Shown: positions 20,106 to 29,031, numbered from the stretch's first letter. The stretch: DNA of 64,000 nucleotides from Roseovarius salincola (GCF_026891095.1 NZ_JAPTNL010000002.1:186001-250000), one strand, 5' to 3'. A program made the numbers and translations. The notes: generated by a model not told the origin, from the sequence alone.

Positions 20106-21344
20106 ATGACAGATTTCCGCACCCTTGCCCAAGCCGCCGAAACCGCGATGCGCGACGTGTTCGAACCCACGCCCCTTCAGCGCAATGACCACCTGTCCGA
20201 GCGTTACCATGCAAACATCCTGCTCAAGCGCGAAGACCTCTCGCCGGTGCGTTCCTACAAGCTGCGCGGCGCCTTCAACGCGATGCGCAAATGCCTGGCC
20301 AAGGATTCGGATATTTCGCAATTCGTGTGCGCAAGTGCGGGAAACCATGCGCAGGGAGTCGCCTTCATGTGCAGGCATTTCGGGGTGAAGGGCGTCATTT
20401 TCATGCCGGTCACGACGCCCCAGCAAAAGGTCGGCAAGACCGAGAAATTCGGCGGAGATGCCGTGTCGATCCGCCTGACCGGCGATTACTTCGACGATAC
20501 ATTGGCAGCGGCTCAAGCCTACTGTGCTGAAATCAAGGGGCATTTTCTGTCGCCCTTCGATGATGAGGATGTCATCGAGGGTCAGGCGTCGGTCGGGGTC
20601 GAGATCGAATCCCAGCTGGATTCAATGCCGGATCGCATCATTATGCCGGTTGGCGGCGGCGGGCTTTCCGCCGGTGTGCGCAGCTATATCGGTGACCGCG
20701 CCGCGCTGACTCTGGTAGAGCCATGGGGCGGCGCCTGTCTTGGGGCCGCCCTTCGCGCCGGGCAGCCAACGCGGCTTGGCCATGTAGACAGTTTCGCCGA
20801 TGGCGCTGCGGTGGCGCAGATCGGCGAGAAGACCTTTGCCCGCCTCTCGGGAATCGACCCGCAGGATGTTCTGAGTGTCAGCGAAGACCGGCTTTGCACG
20901 ACCATGCTTGAGATGCTCAATGTCGAGGGGATTGTTCTTGAGCCCGCGGGCGCGCTGGCCGTCGATGTGCTCAAGGACCTCGCGGATGTGATCCGCGGCG
21001 AGACCGTCGTTTGCGTGACGTCGGGCGGCAATTTCGATTTCGAGCGTTTGCCCGAAGTGAAAGAGCGCGCACAGCGCTATTCGGGGGTCAAGAAATACTT
21101 CATCCTGCGGATGCCGCAGCGGCCCGGAGCGCTGAAGGATTTCTTGACGATCCTGGGGCCGGAGGACGATATCGCGCGCTTCGAATACCTTAAGAAATCG
21201 GCCCGGAATTTCGGCTCCGTCCTGATCGGGATCGAAACAACCCGGCCGGAGAACTTCGCGCATATCCAGCGCAAGCTGGAGGCCGCGGGCTTTGATTATC
21301 GCGATATCACCGACGATCAGGTTCTTGCAGAGTTCCTTATCTAG
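20106..21344 (+). CDS. ilvA: Threonine ammonia-lyase IlvA
   Basis: PLP enzyme turning threonine into 2-oxobutanoate, the first step of isoleucine synthesis. It has 412 residues from the ATG at 20106 (MTDFRTLAQAAE), with AAGGA just upstream. The frame allows 16 more residues that look like leader sequence. The PLP lysine is K52 in SYKLRGAFN. SAGNHAQGVAF and PVGGGGLSAG bind the cofactor phosphate. A single C-terminal ACT-like regulatory domain at about 325-412 (FILRMPQRPGALKDFL) resembles the shorter IlvA class. The stop overlaps the convergent Hpt gene through the shared bases CTAG. Confidence 0.92.
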   Translation: MTDFRTLAQAAETAMRDVFEPTPLQRNDHLSERYHANILLKREDLSPVRSYKLRGAFNAMRKCLAKDSDISQFVCASAGNHAQGVAFMCRHFGVKGVIFMPVTTPQQKVGKTEKFGGDAVSIRLTGDYFDDTLAAAQAYCAEIKGHFLSPFDDEDVIEGQASVGVEIESQLDSMPDRIIMPVGGGGLSAGVRSYIGDRAALTLVEPWGGACLGAALRAGQPTRLGHVDSFADGAAVAQIGEKTFARLSGIDPQDVLSVSEDRLCTTMLEMLNVEGIVLEPAGALAVDVLKDLADVIRGETVVCVTSGGNFDFERLPEVKERAQRYSGVKKYFILRMPQRPGALKDFLTILGPEDDIARFEYLKKSARNFGSVLIGIETTRPENFAHIQRKLEAAGFDYRDITDDQVLAEFLI

Positions 21345-21676
21345 GTCGTGCTGTTCGCTTCTTGGCATCCGGCAACAAAGGCCGCGCGGGACTGCTCATA
21401 GCTTCTGATGATCTCTCGCAGGTCGACATGATCGGACCGCCCCTGCGCCGCGGCGCTTTCGCCCGACTGGCACAGTCCCGCGAAATCCGAGAAGCCCAGG
21501 TTCAGTGCGCTCCCCTTGAGAAAATGCAACTGTGCCTCGAGTTTGTCGTGGCCCGATCCGTGCCGCAGGCTGGCGATTTCGGTTTCCACCTCTTCCAGGA
21601 AGAGGCCGACGATCTCGTCGAATTCATCGGCACCGATATCGGACTGTAATTCGCTGATTCTGTTCCAGTCGATCAT
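21341..21676 (-). CDS. Hpt-domain histidine phosphotransfer protein
   Basis: A 111-residue all-helical phosphotransfer protein. The phospho-accepting histidine is H51 in HFLKGSALNLGF, the Hpt signature. The N-terminal MIDWNRISELQSDIGADEFDEI and the LFLEEVETEI helix are typical of stand-alone Hpt domains. It is divergent, across about 140 bp, from a receiver-phosphatase gene with a phospho-Asp. The two therefore probably exchange phosphate in one relay, although that link is inferred from position only. No histidine kinase is encoded nearby. Confidence 0.85.
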   Translation of the reverse strand: MIDWNRISELQSDIGADEFDEIVGLFLEEVETEIASLRHGSGHDKLEAQLHFLKGSALNLGFSDFAGLCQSGESAAAQGRSDHVDLREIIRSYEQSRAAFVAGCQEANSTT

Positions 21677-21818
21677 TAAACTATCCGTTCTGCGGGCCAG
21701 CCCAGAATGCAGGCTAAACGGTTAACGACGGGCAAAGATCGGCGGCAGGACGGGCACAATTTTAGCATTCACTCCGCGTTAAATGGCGGTGCGATACCTA
21801 GAATCCGCAAGGTAAAAG

Positions 21819-23105
21819 GTGGCGCAGTTGGGCGAGTCCGTCGAAACGATCGAAGATATTGAAAACAGCGCACAAGCCATCCGGCGGATCCTTGTCGTGG
21901 ATGACAGCCGCGTTCAGCGCAAGATCGTCAGCGCGTCGCTCAGGCGCTGGGGCTTCAGCGTGACCGAGGCGGATTCCGCCGCCAACGCGCTTGAATCGTG
22001 CCGCACGGAACCACCTGACCTTGTGCTGAGCGATTGGATGATGCCGGGCATGACCGGGTTGGAATTCTGCCGCGAATTTCGTGCTCTCCCGCGTGAGGAT
22101 TATGGCTATTTCATCCTTCTGACATCGAAAAGCGAAAAGGAAGAGATCGCGCGCGGTCTGGATGCGGGCGCCGATGACTTCCTGACAAAGCCGGTCAATG
22201 CCGCCGAACTACGCGCCCGGATCAAAGCGGGTGACCGTATCCTGAGGATGGAGCGAGAGCTGATCGACAAGAACCGATTGATCGCTTCGACCCTCGGAGA
22301 ATTGCAAAAGCTCTATGATTCACTCGACAGCGACCTGATCGAGGCGCGCAAGCTGCAGCAATCCCTTGTCAGTGACAGGTATCGCGACCTGGGCGTAGCC
22401 GAGGCGTCGCTTCTTCTGCGCTCCAGCGGACATGTTGGCGGGGATCTCGTGGGGATGTTCCCGGTCGGGCAATCCAGGATCGGCCTATATGGAATCGATG
22501 TGTCCGGGCATGGGATCAGCTCTGCCCTGATGACAGCACGGCTTGCCGGGTACCTCTCGGCCAACGCGCCGGATCAGAATGTCTCGCTGTTTCGAACTGC
22601 CGAGGGCGCCTATGGCATGCGCCCGCCCGCTGACACCATTGCTGCTCTGAACCGGCTGATTCTGGATGAAATGGATACCGAGCATTACTTCACGATGGTT
22701 CTTGCAGATGTGGATCTTGCCCGTGGCGAAGTGATCCTTGCCCAGGCCGGGCATCCGCACCCTGCCGTGCAACGTCGCAACGGCAAAATTTGCATGGTGG
22801 GACGTGGCGGTCTTCCTGTCGGGCTGTTGCGGGATGCCGAGTATGATCAGGTGAAATTCCACATGGCGCCGGGCGAGCGGCTGCTGATCCATTCGGATGG
22901 AATCGTGGAATGTGCCGATACGCAGGGGCGCCTGCTTGGCGATGACGGGCTCGAAACCATCATGCGCGACATGCGACATACGCATGGCCCCGCGTTTCTG
23001 GAGGCGCTGATCTGGACGCTGACCGAGTACGCGGGCGTGGAGGATTTCAAAGACGATGTCTCGGCGGTCCTGCTGGAATTCAAGCCGCCGCTGGCTGGTC
23101 ACTGA
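21819..23105 (+). CDS. Response regulator with PP2C-type (SpoIIE family) phosphatase output
   Basis: Signalling protein of 428 residues. The receiver domain covers about 22-140, with acidic pocket D28-D29, phospho-acceptor D72 in LSDWMMPG, and K124 in FLTKPV. A linker helix at about 143-185 (predicted coiled coil) leads to a PP2C/SpoIIE phosphatase domain at about 190-425. Its metal-binding residues are in GGDLVG (207-212), GIDVSGHG, LLIHSDGIVE and DDVSAV. Such proteins dephosphorylate anti-sigma antagonists in partner-switching systems; the antagonist is not visible here. The start is GTG after AAGG. It is divergent from the Hpt gene. Confidence 0.9.
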   Translation: MAQLGESVETIEDIENSAQAIRRILVVDDSRVQRKIVSASLRRWGFSVTEADSAANALESCRTEPPDLVLSDWMMPGMTGLEFCREFRALPREDYGYFILLTSKSEKEEIARGLDAGADDFLTKPVNAAELRARIKAGDRILRMERELIDKNRLIASTLGELQKLYDSLDSDLIEARKLQQSLVSDRYRDLGVAEASLLLRSSGHVGGDLVGMFPVGQSRIGLYGIDVSGHGISSALMTARLAGYLSANAPDQNVSLFRTAEGAYGMRPPADTIAALNRLILDEMDTEHYFTMVLADVDLARGEVILAQAGHPHPAVQRRNGKICMVGRGGLPVGLLRDAEYDQVKFHMAPGERLLIHSDGIVECADTQGRLLGDDGLETIMRDMRHTHGPAFLEALIWTLTEYAGVEDFKDDVSAVLLEFKPPLAGH

Positions 23106-23141
23106 GGTCGGCAATCCCCCTCACGCGTCCGTGCCGTCCCC

Positions 23142-23169
23142 TTGGACGACGAGTTGCCCTGCCTATATA
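23142..23169 (+). promoter_or_regulatory. Probable promoter of hslO, heat-shock-like
   Basis: TTGGAC at 23142-23147 and TATATA at 23164-23169 have a 16-base spacer and lie about 38 bases before the hslO start. The wider form CTTG...CCTATATA resembles, from memory, promoters read by RpoH-type sigma factors in rhodobacteria. The dnaK promoter region has a closely similar pair. Confidence 0.45.
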
Positions 23170-23206
23170 GACGCGATATGCCACCTTCGGCACACAAGGA
23201 AATTCC

Positions 23207-24184
23207 ATGACACTTGGACAGAAAATCGCGTGGGACGACACGATCCTGCCGTTCCAGTTGGACAATGCGGATATCCGCGGACGCGTCGCGCGGCTTGACG
23301 GGGTTCTGGACGGAATCCTGAAGCAGCATGACTACCCTGCTCCGGTCGAGGCGCTGGTCGCGGAGATGGCGCTTTTGACCGCGCTGATCGGCCAGACGAT
23401 CAAGCTGCGTTGGAAGCTGTCCCTTCAGGTTCAGTCGAAAGGCCCGGTGCGCATGATCGCGACCGATTATTTCGCGCCCGAGGTCGACGGCGATCCTGCA
23501 AGGATACGTGCCTATGCCAGCTTTGACCGTGATCGCATCACCGAAACCGCGCCTTATTCGCAAGTCGGCGAGGGGTATTTCGCTGTGCTGATCGATCAGG
23601 GCAAGGGCACCGAACCCTATCAGGGAATCACCGCGCTTGCCGGTGACGGGCTGAGCGCCTGCGCCGAGTCTTATTTCGAACAGTCCGAGCAGCTGCCGAC
23701 CCGGTTCGAGCTGTCATTCGGGAAATCGACCGAGGCTGACAGCGCCGAACACTGGCGCGCAGGCGGGGTCATGCTTCAGCACATGCCACAGATATCGCCG
23801 CATAATCAGGGCGACGAGGACGGTATGACGTACATTGTGGACGAGGATGACGAAGAGAACTGGGATCGCGTCAACATGCTGCTCGACACGGTGGACGATC
23901 TTGAGCTGATCGGCCCTTCGGTTGCGCCCACGGATCTTCTGGTGCGGCTCTTTCACGAAGAGATGCCCCGTGTTTTTGACCTTCAGGCACTGCGCTTTGG
24001 ATGCACCTGTTCCGAAGAGCGGGTCCGCAACAGCCTTTCGATCTATTCCGCCAAGGATATCGCCAGAATGACCACTGAAGACGGGATCGTGACCGCTGAC
24101 TGCCAGTTCTGTGGGGCGCATTACCGGCTGAACCCCGAGACGCTGGGGTTCGAGGCCGAAGAGGCACCAGGTGACAATGCATGA
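23207..24184 (+). CDS. hslO: Redox-regulated chaperone Hsp33
   Basis: Holdase chaperone switched on by oxidative unfolding. It has 325 residues. The zinc centre is complete: C266 and C268 in FGCTCSEERV, and C299 and C302 in CQFCGAHY. The start MTLGQKIAWDDTILPFQLD is typical of the alphaproteobacterial form, and AAGGAA stands before the ATG. It heads a run with a NUDIX gene, the CCA-type enzyme, an RNA methyltransferase and an L,D-transpeptidase. Overlap with the next gene is 8 bases. A heat-shock-like promoter fits the role. Confidence 0.94.
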   Translation: MTLGQKIAWDDTILPFQLDNADIRGRVARLDGVLDGILKQHDYPAPVEALVAEMALLTALIGQTIKLRWKLSLQVQSKGPVRMIATDYFAPEVDGDPARIRAYASFDRDRITETAPYSQVGEGYFAVLIDQGKGTEPYQGITALAGDGLSACAESYFEQSEQLPTRFELSFGKSTEADSAEHWRAGGVMLQHMPQISPHNQGDEDGMTYIVDEDDEENWDRVNMLLDTVDDLELIGPSVAPTDLLVRLFHEEMPRVFDLQALRFGCTCSEERVRNSLSIYSAKDIARMTTEDGIVTADCQFCGAHYRLNPETLGFEAEEAPGDNA

Positions 24185-24776
24185 TCCGCTAAGGCTGGTT
24201 CACGACGCGCTCGAGCGTGCCCGCAAGGCATCATCGGATTATGACCTCAATCCCGAAACGGTGCTGCCGCCTGGGCGCAAGCTGCGTCCTGCGGGTGTTC
24301 TGGTGCCAATCCTGTGCGATGGTGCTTCGGCGCGCATCTACCTGACCAAGCGGTCGTCTGCGCTCAAGCATCACCCGGGCCAGATTGCCTTTCCCGGCGG
24401 CAAGCAGGATGAGGCCGACGCGGATATCGTCACGGCGGCGCTGCGTGAAGCCCATGAGGAAATCGGACTGGCTCCCGCGAATGTCGAGGTTCTCGGCCAG
24501 ATGCCTTCGCATGAAACCGTAACGGGGTTCATGGTCACGCCCGTGGTTGCCCGCGTCAAGGCGCCGTTTGAGCCCCGGCCCGAGCCTGGCGAGGTCGAAG
24601 AGATCTTCGAGGTGCCGTTGATGCATCTTCTGGATTGCGCGCAATTCAGTATTCAGGCGCGGCGCTGGCGGGGGAACTGGCGAAAGTACTATACGGTTCC
24701 CTTCGGACCCTATTACATCTGGGGGGCAACCGCGCGAATCTTGCGGGTGATGGCCGATGCTGCGGAGGCACAATGA
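24177..24776 (+). CDS. NUDIX hydrolase, probable coenzyme A pyrophosphatase
   Basis: NUDIX enzyme of 199 residues, close in length to NudL/CoA-type pyrophosphatases. The N-terminal side carries KHHPGQIAFPGGKQDEAD, the extended motif LKHHPGQ-x-x-FPGG known in CoA pyrophosphatases. The NUDIX box continues as REAHEEIGL. The start may be ATG 24177 or the in-frame GTG 24171; either overlaps the end of hslO. The stop overlaps the start of the next gene as ATGA. It is the middle gene of a coupled set, and CoA as substrate is a family-level inference. Confidence 0.85.
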   Translation: MHDPLRLVHDALERARKASSDYDLNPETVLPPGRKLRPAGVLVPILCDGASARIYLTKRSSALKHHPGQIAFPGGKQDEADADIVTAALREAHEEIGLAPANVEVLGQMPSHETVTGFMVTPVVARVKAPFEPRPEPGEVEEIFEVPLMHLLDCAQFSIQARRWRGNWRKYYTVPFGPYYIWGATARILRVMADAAEAQ

Positions 24777-25924
24777 AGCTGACCGGCGACTGGATTGAAC
24801 GACCCGCCACGCAGGCCGTGTGCCGGGCGATCGAACAGGGGGGGCATCAGGCTTTGTTCGTTGGCGGCTGCGTGCGCAACGCGATCTTGGGCGCGCCGGT
24901 CCATGACATCGACATCGCCACGGACGCCCACCCGGAAACGATCATGGCCCTCGCTGAAGGGGCTGGAATGAAGCCCGTTCCCACCGGGCTGGAGCATGGC
25001 ACGGTCACCGTGGTTTCGGATCATATCCCGCATGAAGTGACCACCTTTCGCCGGGATGTCGAAACCTATGGGCGGCATGCGGTGGTTGCCTATTCCGGCG
25101 ATGTGGCCGAGGACGCACGGCGGCGAGATTTTACCATGAATGCGCTCTACGCGCGCCCGGACGGCACAGTGATCGATCCTTTGGACGGGTTGAAGGATCT
25201 GAAGGCGCGTTATGTCCGGTTCATCGACGATCCCGCGCAGCGCATTCACGAGGATTATCTCAGGATTCTCCGGTTTTTTCGTTTTCATGCGTGGTATGGT
25301 GATCCGCAGGCGGGACTGGACGCCGATGGGCTGGCGGCTGTGGCTGCGCATCTCGACGGGTTGTCGGGGCTCTCGCGCGAACGGGTCGGCGCCGAGATCG
25401 TGAAACTGCTGAATGCCGCGGACCCGGCGCCTTCAGTGGCGGCGATGCGAGCGTGTGGTGTGCTGGCAATCGTTTTGCCCGGATCGGATGACAAAGCGCT
25501 GGCGCCACTTGTCTACCTTGAGCAACAGGCCGGAATCGCGCCTGAGCCGATGCGCCGTCTGGCGGCGCTTGGCGGTGATGGCGTGTCTGGCCGCCTGCGC
25601 CTGGGTAAGGCGCAATCCAAGCGGCTGAGCCTGCTGAGGCAGGAGGCATCCAAAGTCATGACCGCAGAGGAGCTGGGTTACCGCCACGGTGCCGAGATGG
25701 GCGTTGATGTTCTGCTTTTGCGGTCCGCGCTGCTGGAGGTTCCGCTCGATCCTGCGCTTTGCGACGTTGTCGCCGAGTCGGCACAGGCGACACTGCCTGT
25801 CACACCGCATGACCTGATGCCCGAATATAGCGGCCCTGCGCTTGGGGCGCGACTGGCAGAGCTGGAGCGACTCTGGATCGACTCGGGGTTTCGGCTGACC
25901 CGTGATGAACTGCTTGCAAGGTGA
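24773..25924 (+). CDS. CCA tRNA nucleotidyltransferase / poly(A) polymerase family
   Basis: Class II nucleotidyltransferase of 383 residues, most likely adding or repairing the CCA end of tRNA. The head domain has FVGGCVRNAILGAPVHDIDIATDA with the catalytic D-I-D pair, followed by RRDFTMNALY and the RFIDDPAQRIHEDYLRILRFFRFHAWYG block. I chose the ATG at 24773, overlapping the NUDIX stop by 4 bases with GGAGG upstream. The longer open frame starting at 24635 lies inside the NUDIX gene. A poly(A) polymerase role cannot be ruled out by sequence alone. Confidence 0.88.
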   Translation: MKLTGDWIERPATQAVCRAIEQGGHQALFVGGCVRNAILGAPVHDIDIATDAHPETIMALAEGAGMKPVPTGLEHGTVTVVSDHIPHEVTTFRRDVETYGRHAVVAYSGDVAEDARRRDFTMNALYARPDGTVIDPLDGLKDLKARYVRFIDDPAQRIHEDYLRILRFFRFHAWYGDPQAGLDADGLAAVAAHLDGLSGLSRERVGAEIVKLLNAADPAPSVAAMRACGVLAIVLPGSDDKALAPLVYLEQQAGIAPEPMRRLAALGGDGVSGRLRLGKAQSKRLSLLRQEASKVMTAEELGYRHGAEMGVDVLLLRSALLEVPLDPALCDVVAESAQATLPVTPHDLMPEYSGPALGARLAELERLWIDSGFRLTRDELLAR

Positions 25925-25933
25925 GGCGTCGGG

Positions 25934-27154
25934 ATGAAACGAATTCAGATCAATCGGCTGGGTCATCACGGCGACGGCATTGGCAGCGGGCCGGTCTATG
26001 CGCCGCGGACCCTGCCCGGTGAAGTTATCGAGGCTGGCGGCGACGATGGCCGCTTGTGCGATATCCGTATCGTCGAGCCCTCGTCTGACCGTGTCGCCCC
26101 GCCTTGTCGGCATTTCAAGTCCTGCGGTGGCTGCCAGTTACAACATGCGTCGGATGATTTTCTGGCCGGATGGAAACAGGACGTGGTGCGCGCCGCTCTG
26201 GATGCCAATGGCCTTGCGGCGACCGAGTTCCTGCCGATTGCCACGTCTCCGCCACGCTCGCGTCGCCGTGCCACCCTTGCGGCGCGGCGTACCAAAAAGG
26301 GCGCGATGGTGGGGTTTCATGCGCGCGGTTCGGATGTGATCGTCGAGATCCCGGATTGCCAGTTGCTGCATCCTGATCTGATGCGGGCCTTGCCGCTGGT
26401 CGAGATGCTGGCCTGCGTCGGCGCAAGCCGCAAGCATAGCCTGGCGGTGGCGGTGACGCTTTCGCGTAATGGGCTTGACGTGTCGGTCACCGGGGGCAAA
26501 GCGCTTGACGGGCAGCTGCGCCTCGAGCTGGCGGCGCTTGCCGGGCAGCACGACTTGGTGCGCTTGTCCTGGGAGGATGAGGTGATCGCGACTCGTCTGC
26601 CCCCGGAGCAGCATTTCGACGGGCTGGCGGTGGTGCCGGCGCCCGGTGCATTTCTTCAGGCCACGCAGGAGGGCGAAGACATCTTGCGAGAGGATGTGGC
26701 CGAGATCGTCGGCGCGGCGAAGAAGGTTGCGGATCTTTTTGCCGGCTGTGGAACATTCGCACTGCCCTTGGCGCGCCGCGCCGCTGTGCACGCGGTCGAG
26801 GGCGACAAGGCGATGGTCGCGGCACTTGATATGGGGTGGCGCAAGAACGAAGGGCTGAAGGCGGTCACACATGAAGCACGTGATCTTTTCCGCAGACCAC
26901 TGATGCCAGACGAACTTGCCCCCTTCGATGCCGTCGTGATCGACCCGCCCCGCGCGGGTGCGCAGGCGCAAGTCGCCGAGCTGTGCGCCGCGTCGGTGCC
27001 GGCGATCGCCTATGTCTCGTGTAGCCCCGCCAGCTTTGCGAGGGATGCCAAAACGCTCGTAGAAGAAGGGTTTCAGCTTGATACGATCCGCGTTGTCGAT
27101 CAGTTTCGATGGTCCGCGCATATCGAACTGGTTGCGGCATTCCGGCGCCATTGA
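25934..27154 (+). CDS. Class I SAM-dependent RNA (uracil-5-)methyltransferase family (RlmD/TrmA-like)
   Basis: A 406-residue enzyme of the RumA/TrmA family that methylates uracil C5 in rRNA or tRNA. Iron-sulfur cluster cysteines are C58, C64 and C67 in CRHFKSCGGC, with a likely fourth in IPDCQLLHP. The SAM motif is LFAGCGTFALPLA. IDPPRAGA and the catalytic cysteine in YVSCSP are both present near the C-terminus. The N-terminal TRAM-like segment is short. The exact target (23S U1939, U747 or tRNA) cannot be decided here. It follows the CCA gene after 9 bases. Confidence 0.88.
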   Translation: MKRIQINRLGHHGDGIGSGPVYAPRTLPGEVIEAGGDDGRLCDIRIVEPSSDRVAPPCRHFKSCGGCQLQHASDDFLAGWKQDVVRAALDANGLAATEFLPIATSPPRSRRRATLAARRTKKGAMVGFHARGSDVIVEIPDCQLLHPDLMRALPLVEMLACVGASRKHSLAVAVTLSRNGLDVSVTGGKALDGQLRLELAALAGQHDLVRLSWEDEVIATRLPPEQHFDGLAVVPAPGAFLQATQEGEDILREDVAEIVGAAKKVADLFAGCGTFALPLARRAAVHAVEGDKAMVAALDMGWRKNEGLKAVTHEARDLFRRPLMPDELAPFDAVVIDPPRAGAQAQVAELCAASVPAIAYVSCSPASFARDAKTLVEEGFQLDTIRVVDQFRWSAHIELVAAFRRH

Positions 27155-27237
27155 GCCGGACACCAAAACGGTGCTTTGAAAAAAACCAAGATGCGTTAAA
27201 ATTGCCCGCGAGCAGGCAAGACAGGCGAAACAAGAAA

Positions 27238-27735
27238 ATGAACGTCATCCGTTTGATTGCTGGCGGGCTTCTGTTGGCGGCACTGGCCAGTTGCGGCGCG
27301 TCCAAGTTCAAGACCTATCACGGCCCCGAGGTGACAAGGATCGTTGTCAACAAGAGCGACCGCAGAATGTATCTGTTGCATCACGAACAGGTGCTGAAGG
27401 CTTATGATGTGGATCTCGGCTTTGCGCCCGATGGCCACAAGGAAGTCGAGGGCGACGGGCGAACGCCCGAGGGCGACTATCTTATCGACCGGCGCAATCC
27501 CGACAGCAGCTACCACCTGTCGCTTGGAATCTCATATCCGAACGAGATAGATGTATCGCGGGCCGCTGCGGTGGGCATGAGCCCGGGTGGAGACATCTTC
27601 ATTCACGGCGGGCCGCGGAATTCGCTGACAAGACGCCCTGACTGGACTGAGGGTTGTATTTCGGTCACGGATGCCGAAATGGAGGATATCTACGCGATGG
27701 TTCGCGACGGAACGCTGATCTCGATCTACCCCTGA
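27238..27735 (+). CDS. L,D-transpeptidase family lipoprotein
   Basis: A 165-residue envelope protein. The N-terminus MNVIRLIAGGLLLAALASCGAS has a lipobox LASC with lipid-accepting C19. The YkuD domain covers about 30-165, with GDGRTPEGDYLID and the catalytic pair H123 in IFIHGGP and C140 in EGCISV. This compact form resembles the YafK-like group, which cuts or forms peptidoglycan cross-links; the actual reaction is unknown. The start at 27238 was chosen because upstream residues are polar and the lipoprotein signal begins there. The next gene is convergent and encodes another lipoprotein. Confidence 0.88.
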   Translation: MNVIRLIAGGLLLAALASCGASKFKTYHGPEVTRIVVNKSDRRMYLLHHEQVLKAYDVDLGFAPDGHKEVEGDGRTPEGDYLIDRRNPDSSYHLSLGISYPNEIDVSRAAAVGMSPGGDIFIHGGPRNSLTRRPDWTEGCISVTDAEMEDIYAMVRDGTLISIYP

Positions 27736-27745
27736 TGAGGGCGGA

Positions 27746-28261
27746 TTACTGGCCCATGACCAGGGTCCACCAGATCTTTCCGCTGTCTTCCTGAAGCCAT
27801 GAGAATCCCATCTGCCTGGCGTCAGGCGCAAGAATGACGTCCCGCGTTGTCGGTTCCTCCATCCACGCCGCAAGGGTTTCCACCTCGGTTTCGTAGGTTT
27901 CCGAGATATTCTCGCCGATCAGTTCGTCCTCGTATCCGACGCGGCGCACCCGGTCGATCGGGGACGACCCGTCCGATCCGAAATGCCAGGGCCGGTTCTG
28001 GATCGACATATCGCGCGAATGTGTCGCCGCTGCCGCGTTGAGTTTCGAGTTGAGCTCCACGGGCTGCCGATCTGCGGCCTGCCGCAGAGAATTAACTGAA
28101 TCTAGCATGCGATATTGAATCTGTGCGGTCTGGTTGTCGCGGATGCGATAGACCTTGGGGAGTGGTTTGCCATCCGGGCCGAGCTGTGGCTCGGGGGGTG
28201 GCGCGGCACAGGCCGAAAGCGCCAGAAGTGCGGAGAGGAGCAATATAAAAACGCGCACCAT
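27746..28261 (-). CDS. CAP (SCP-like) domain lipoprotein
   Basis: A 171-residue lipoprotein. The signal MVRVFILLLSALLALSAC has lipobox LSAC with C18. The CAP domain follows, with NSLRQAADRQPVELNSKLNAAAATHSRDM, a second His in RPWHFGSDG and the motif IGENI. These are the CAP superfamily pocket residues. CAP proteins are exported and of varied function. I preferred the ATG at 28261 because AGGA stands 8 bases upstream; ATG 28270 would add three residues. It lies between two L,D-transpeptidase genes, suggesting a cell-envelope role. Confidence 0.85.
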   Translation of the reverse strand: MVRVFILLLSALLALSACAAPPPEPQLGPDGKPLPKVYRIRDNQTAQIQYRMLDSVNSLRQAADRQPVELNSKLNAAAATHSRDMSIQNRPWHFGSDGSSPIDRVRRVGYEDELIGENISETYETEVETLAAWMEEPTTRDVILAPDARQMGFSWLQEDSGKIWWTLVMGQ

Positions 28262-28362
28262 GATCGTCATCCTGCCTGATTTCGGTTCTCAAGCTCTAGC
28301 GCGGGTCGCGCCGTGTTTCAAACCCACATCCCACATGATTTGCGAAATCGCGCCGGATTGAA

Positions 28363-28391
28363 TTGCGACTGCGGCCCGCGCGCAATATATT
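28363..28391 (+). promoter_or_regulatory. Probable sigma-70-type promoter of Tat-type L,D-transpeptidase
   Basis: TTGCGA at 28363-28368 and TATATT at 28386-28391 are separated by 17 bases. The pair lies about 38 bases before the ATG of the transpeptidase gene, in a local AT-rich patch of a GC-rich region. Confidence 0.45.
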
Positions 28392-28428
28392 CTCGAGTCT
28401 AATATAGAATCCAAGCCGGAGTTTAGAC

Positions 28429-29031
28429 ATGGCTTCCAAGTTCGCAAAGTCGCTAAACCGCCGCATGTTTCTTGCTGGAAGCGCAGCAGTAGCAGGGGTG
28501 CCCGCCTTCGCGCAGAGCCTTGATGGTGACGACACTGTCGAGATTGAGGAAAGCGTAAAACATGCGGTTCGCCGCAATATTTCGAGTTTCCGGTCGCTTG
28601 ATTGGCAGCCCTATTTCTCGAACCTGAATAACGGCGCGATCCTGGTCGACATATCCTCGCGCGCCTTGCATTACTGGTCGGAAGGTGGGCAAACCTACAA
28701 GCTCTACCCGTCGAGCGTTCCCCTGTCAGAGGATCTGACTCGCCGTGGTCGCACCAGTGTCGTGCGCAAGGTCGAGGGACCAAGCTGGCGGCCCACCCCG
28801 GCAATGCTCAAGCGCAATCCGGAATGGCCGGAATATGTGGGTCCGGGTCCTGATAATCCGCTTGGCACGCACGCGCTGTACCTAGGCTGGACCTATTATC
28901 GAATTCACGGAACACACGATACGCGCAAGATCGGGCGTCGCTCTTCCAATGGCTGCATCGGCCTTTATAACGAGCATATTTCCGAACTTTTCAAGTTGGC
29001 GAAGATTGGCACGCAAGTGTTGCTAATTTGA
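28429..29031 (+). CDS. L,D-transpeptidase with twin-arginine signal
   Basis: A 200-residue YkuD-domain enzyme that probably forms 3-3 cross-links in peptidoglycan or attaches proteins to it. The N-terminus carries a twin-arginine signal, SLNRRMFLAGSAA (RR at 11-12), ending near AFA-QS at about 28. Catalytic residues are H160 in RIHGTHD and C176 in SSNGCIGLYN, and NPLGTHALYLGWTYY is a family block. It is monocistronic with its own likely promoter. It is the second L,D-transpeptidase within 1.2 kb, differing in export route and length from the lipoprotein copy. Confidence 0.9.
   Translation: MASKFAKSLNRRMFLAGSAAVAGVPAFAQSLDGDDTVEIEESVKHAVRRNISSFRSLDWQPYFSNLNNGAILVDISSRALHYWSEGGQTYKLYPSSVPLSEDLTRRGRTSVVRKVEGPSWRPTPAMLKRNPEWPEYVGPGPDNPLGTHALYLGWTYYRIHGTHDTRKIGRRSSNGCIGLYNEHISELFKLAKIGTQVLLI

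Noticed and set aside
21677-21818. TTAA-containing sequences in the Hpt/receiver gap that could be CtrA sites
   Set aside because: Half-sites such as GTTAAC occur, but no TTAA-N7-TTAA pair was found.
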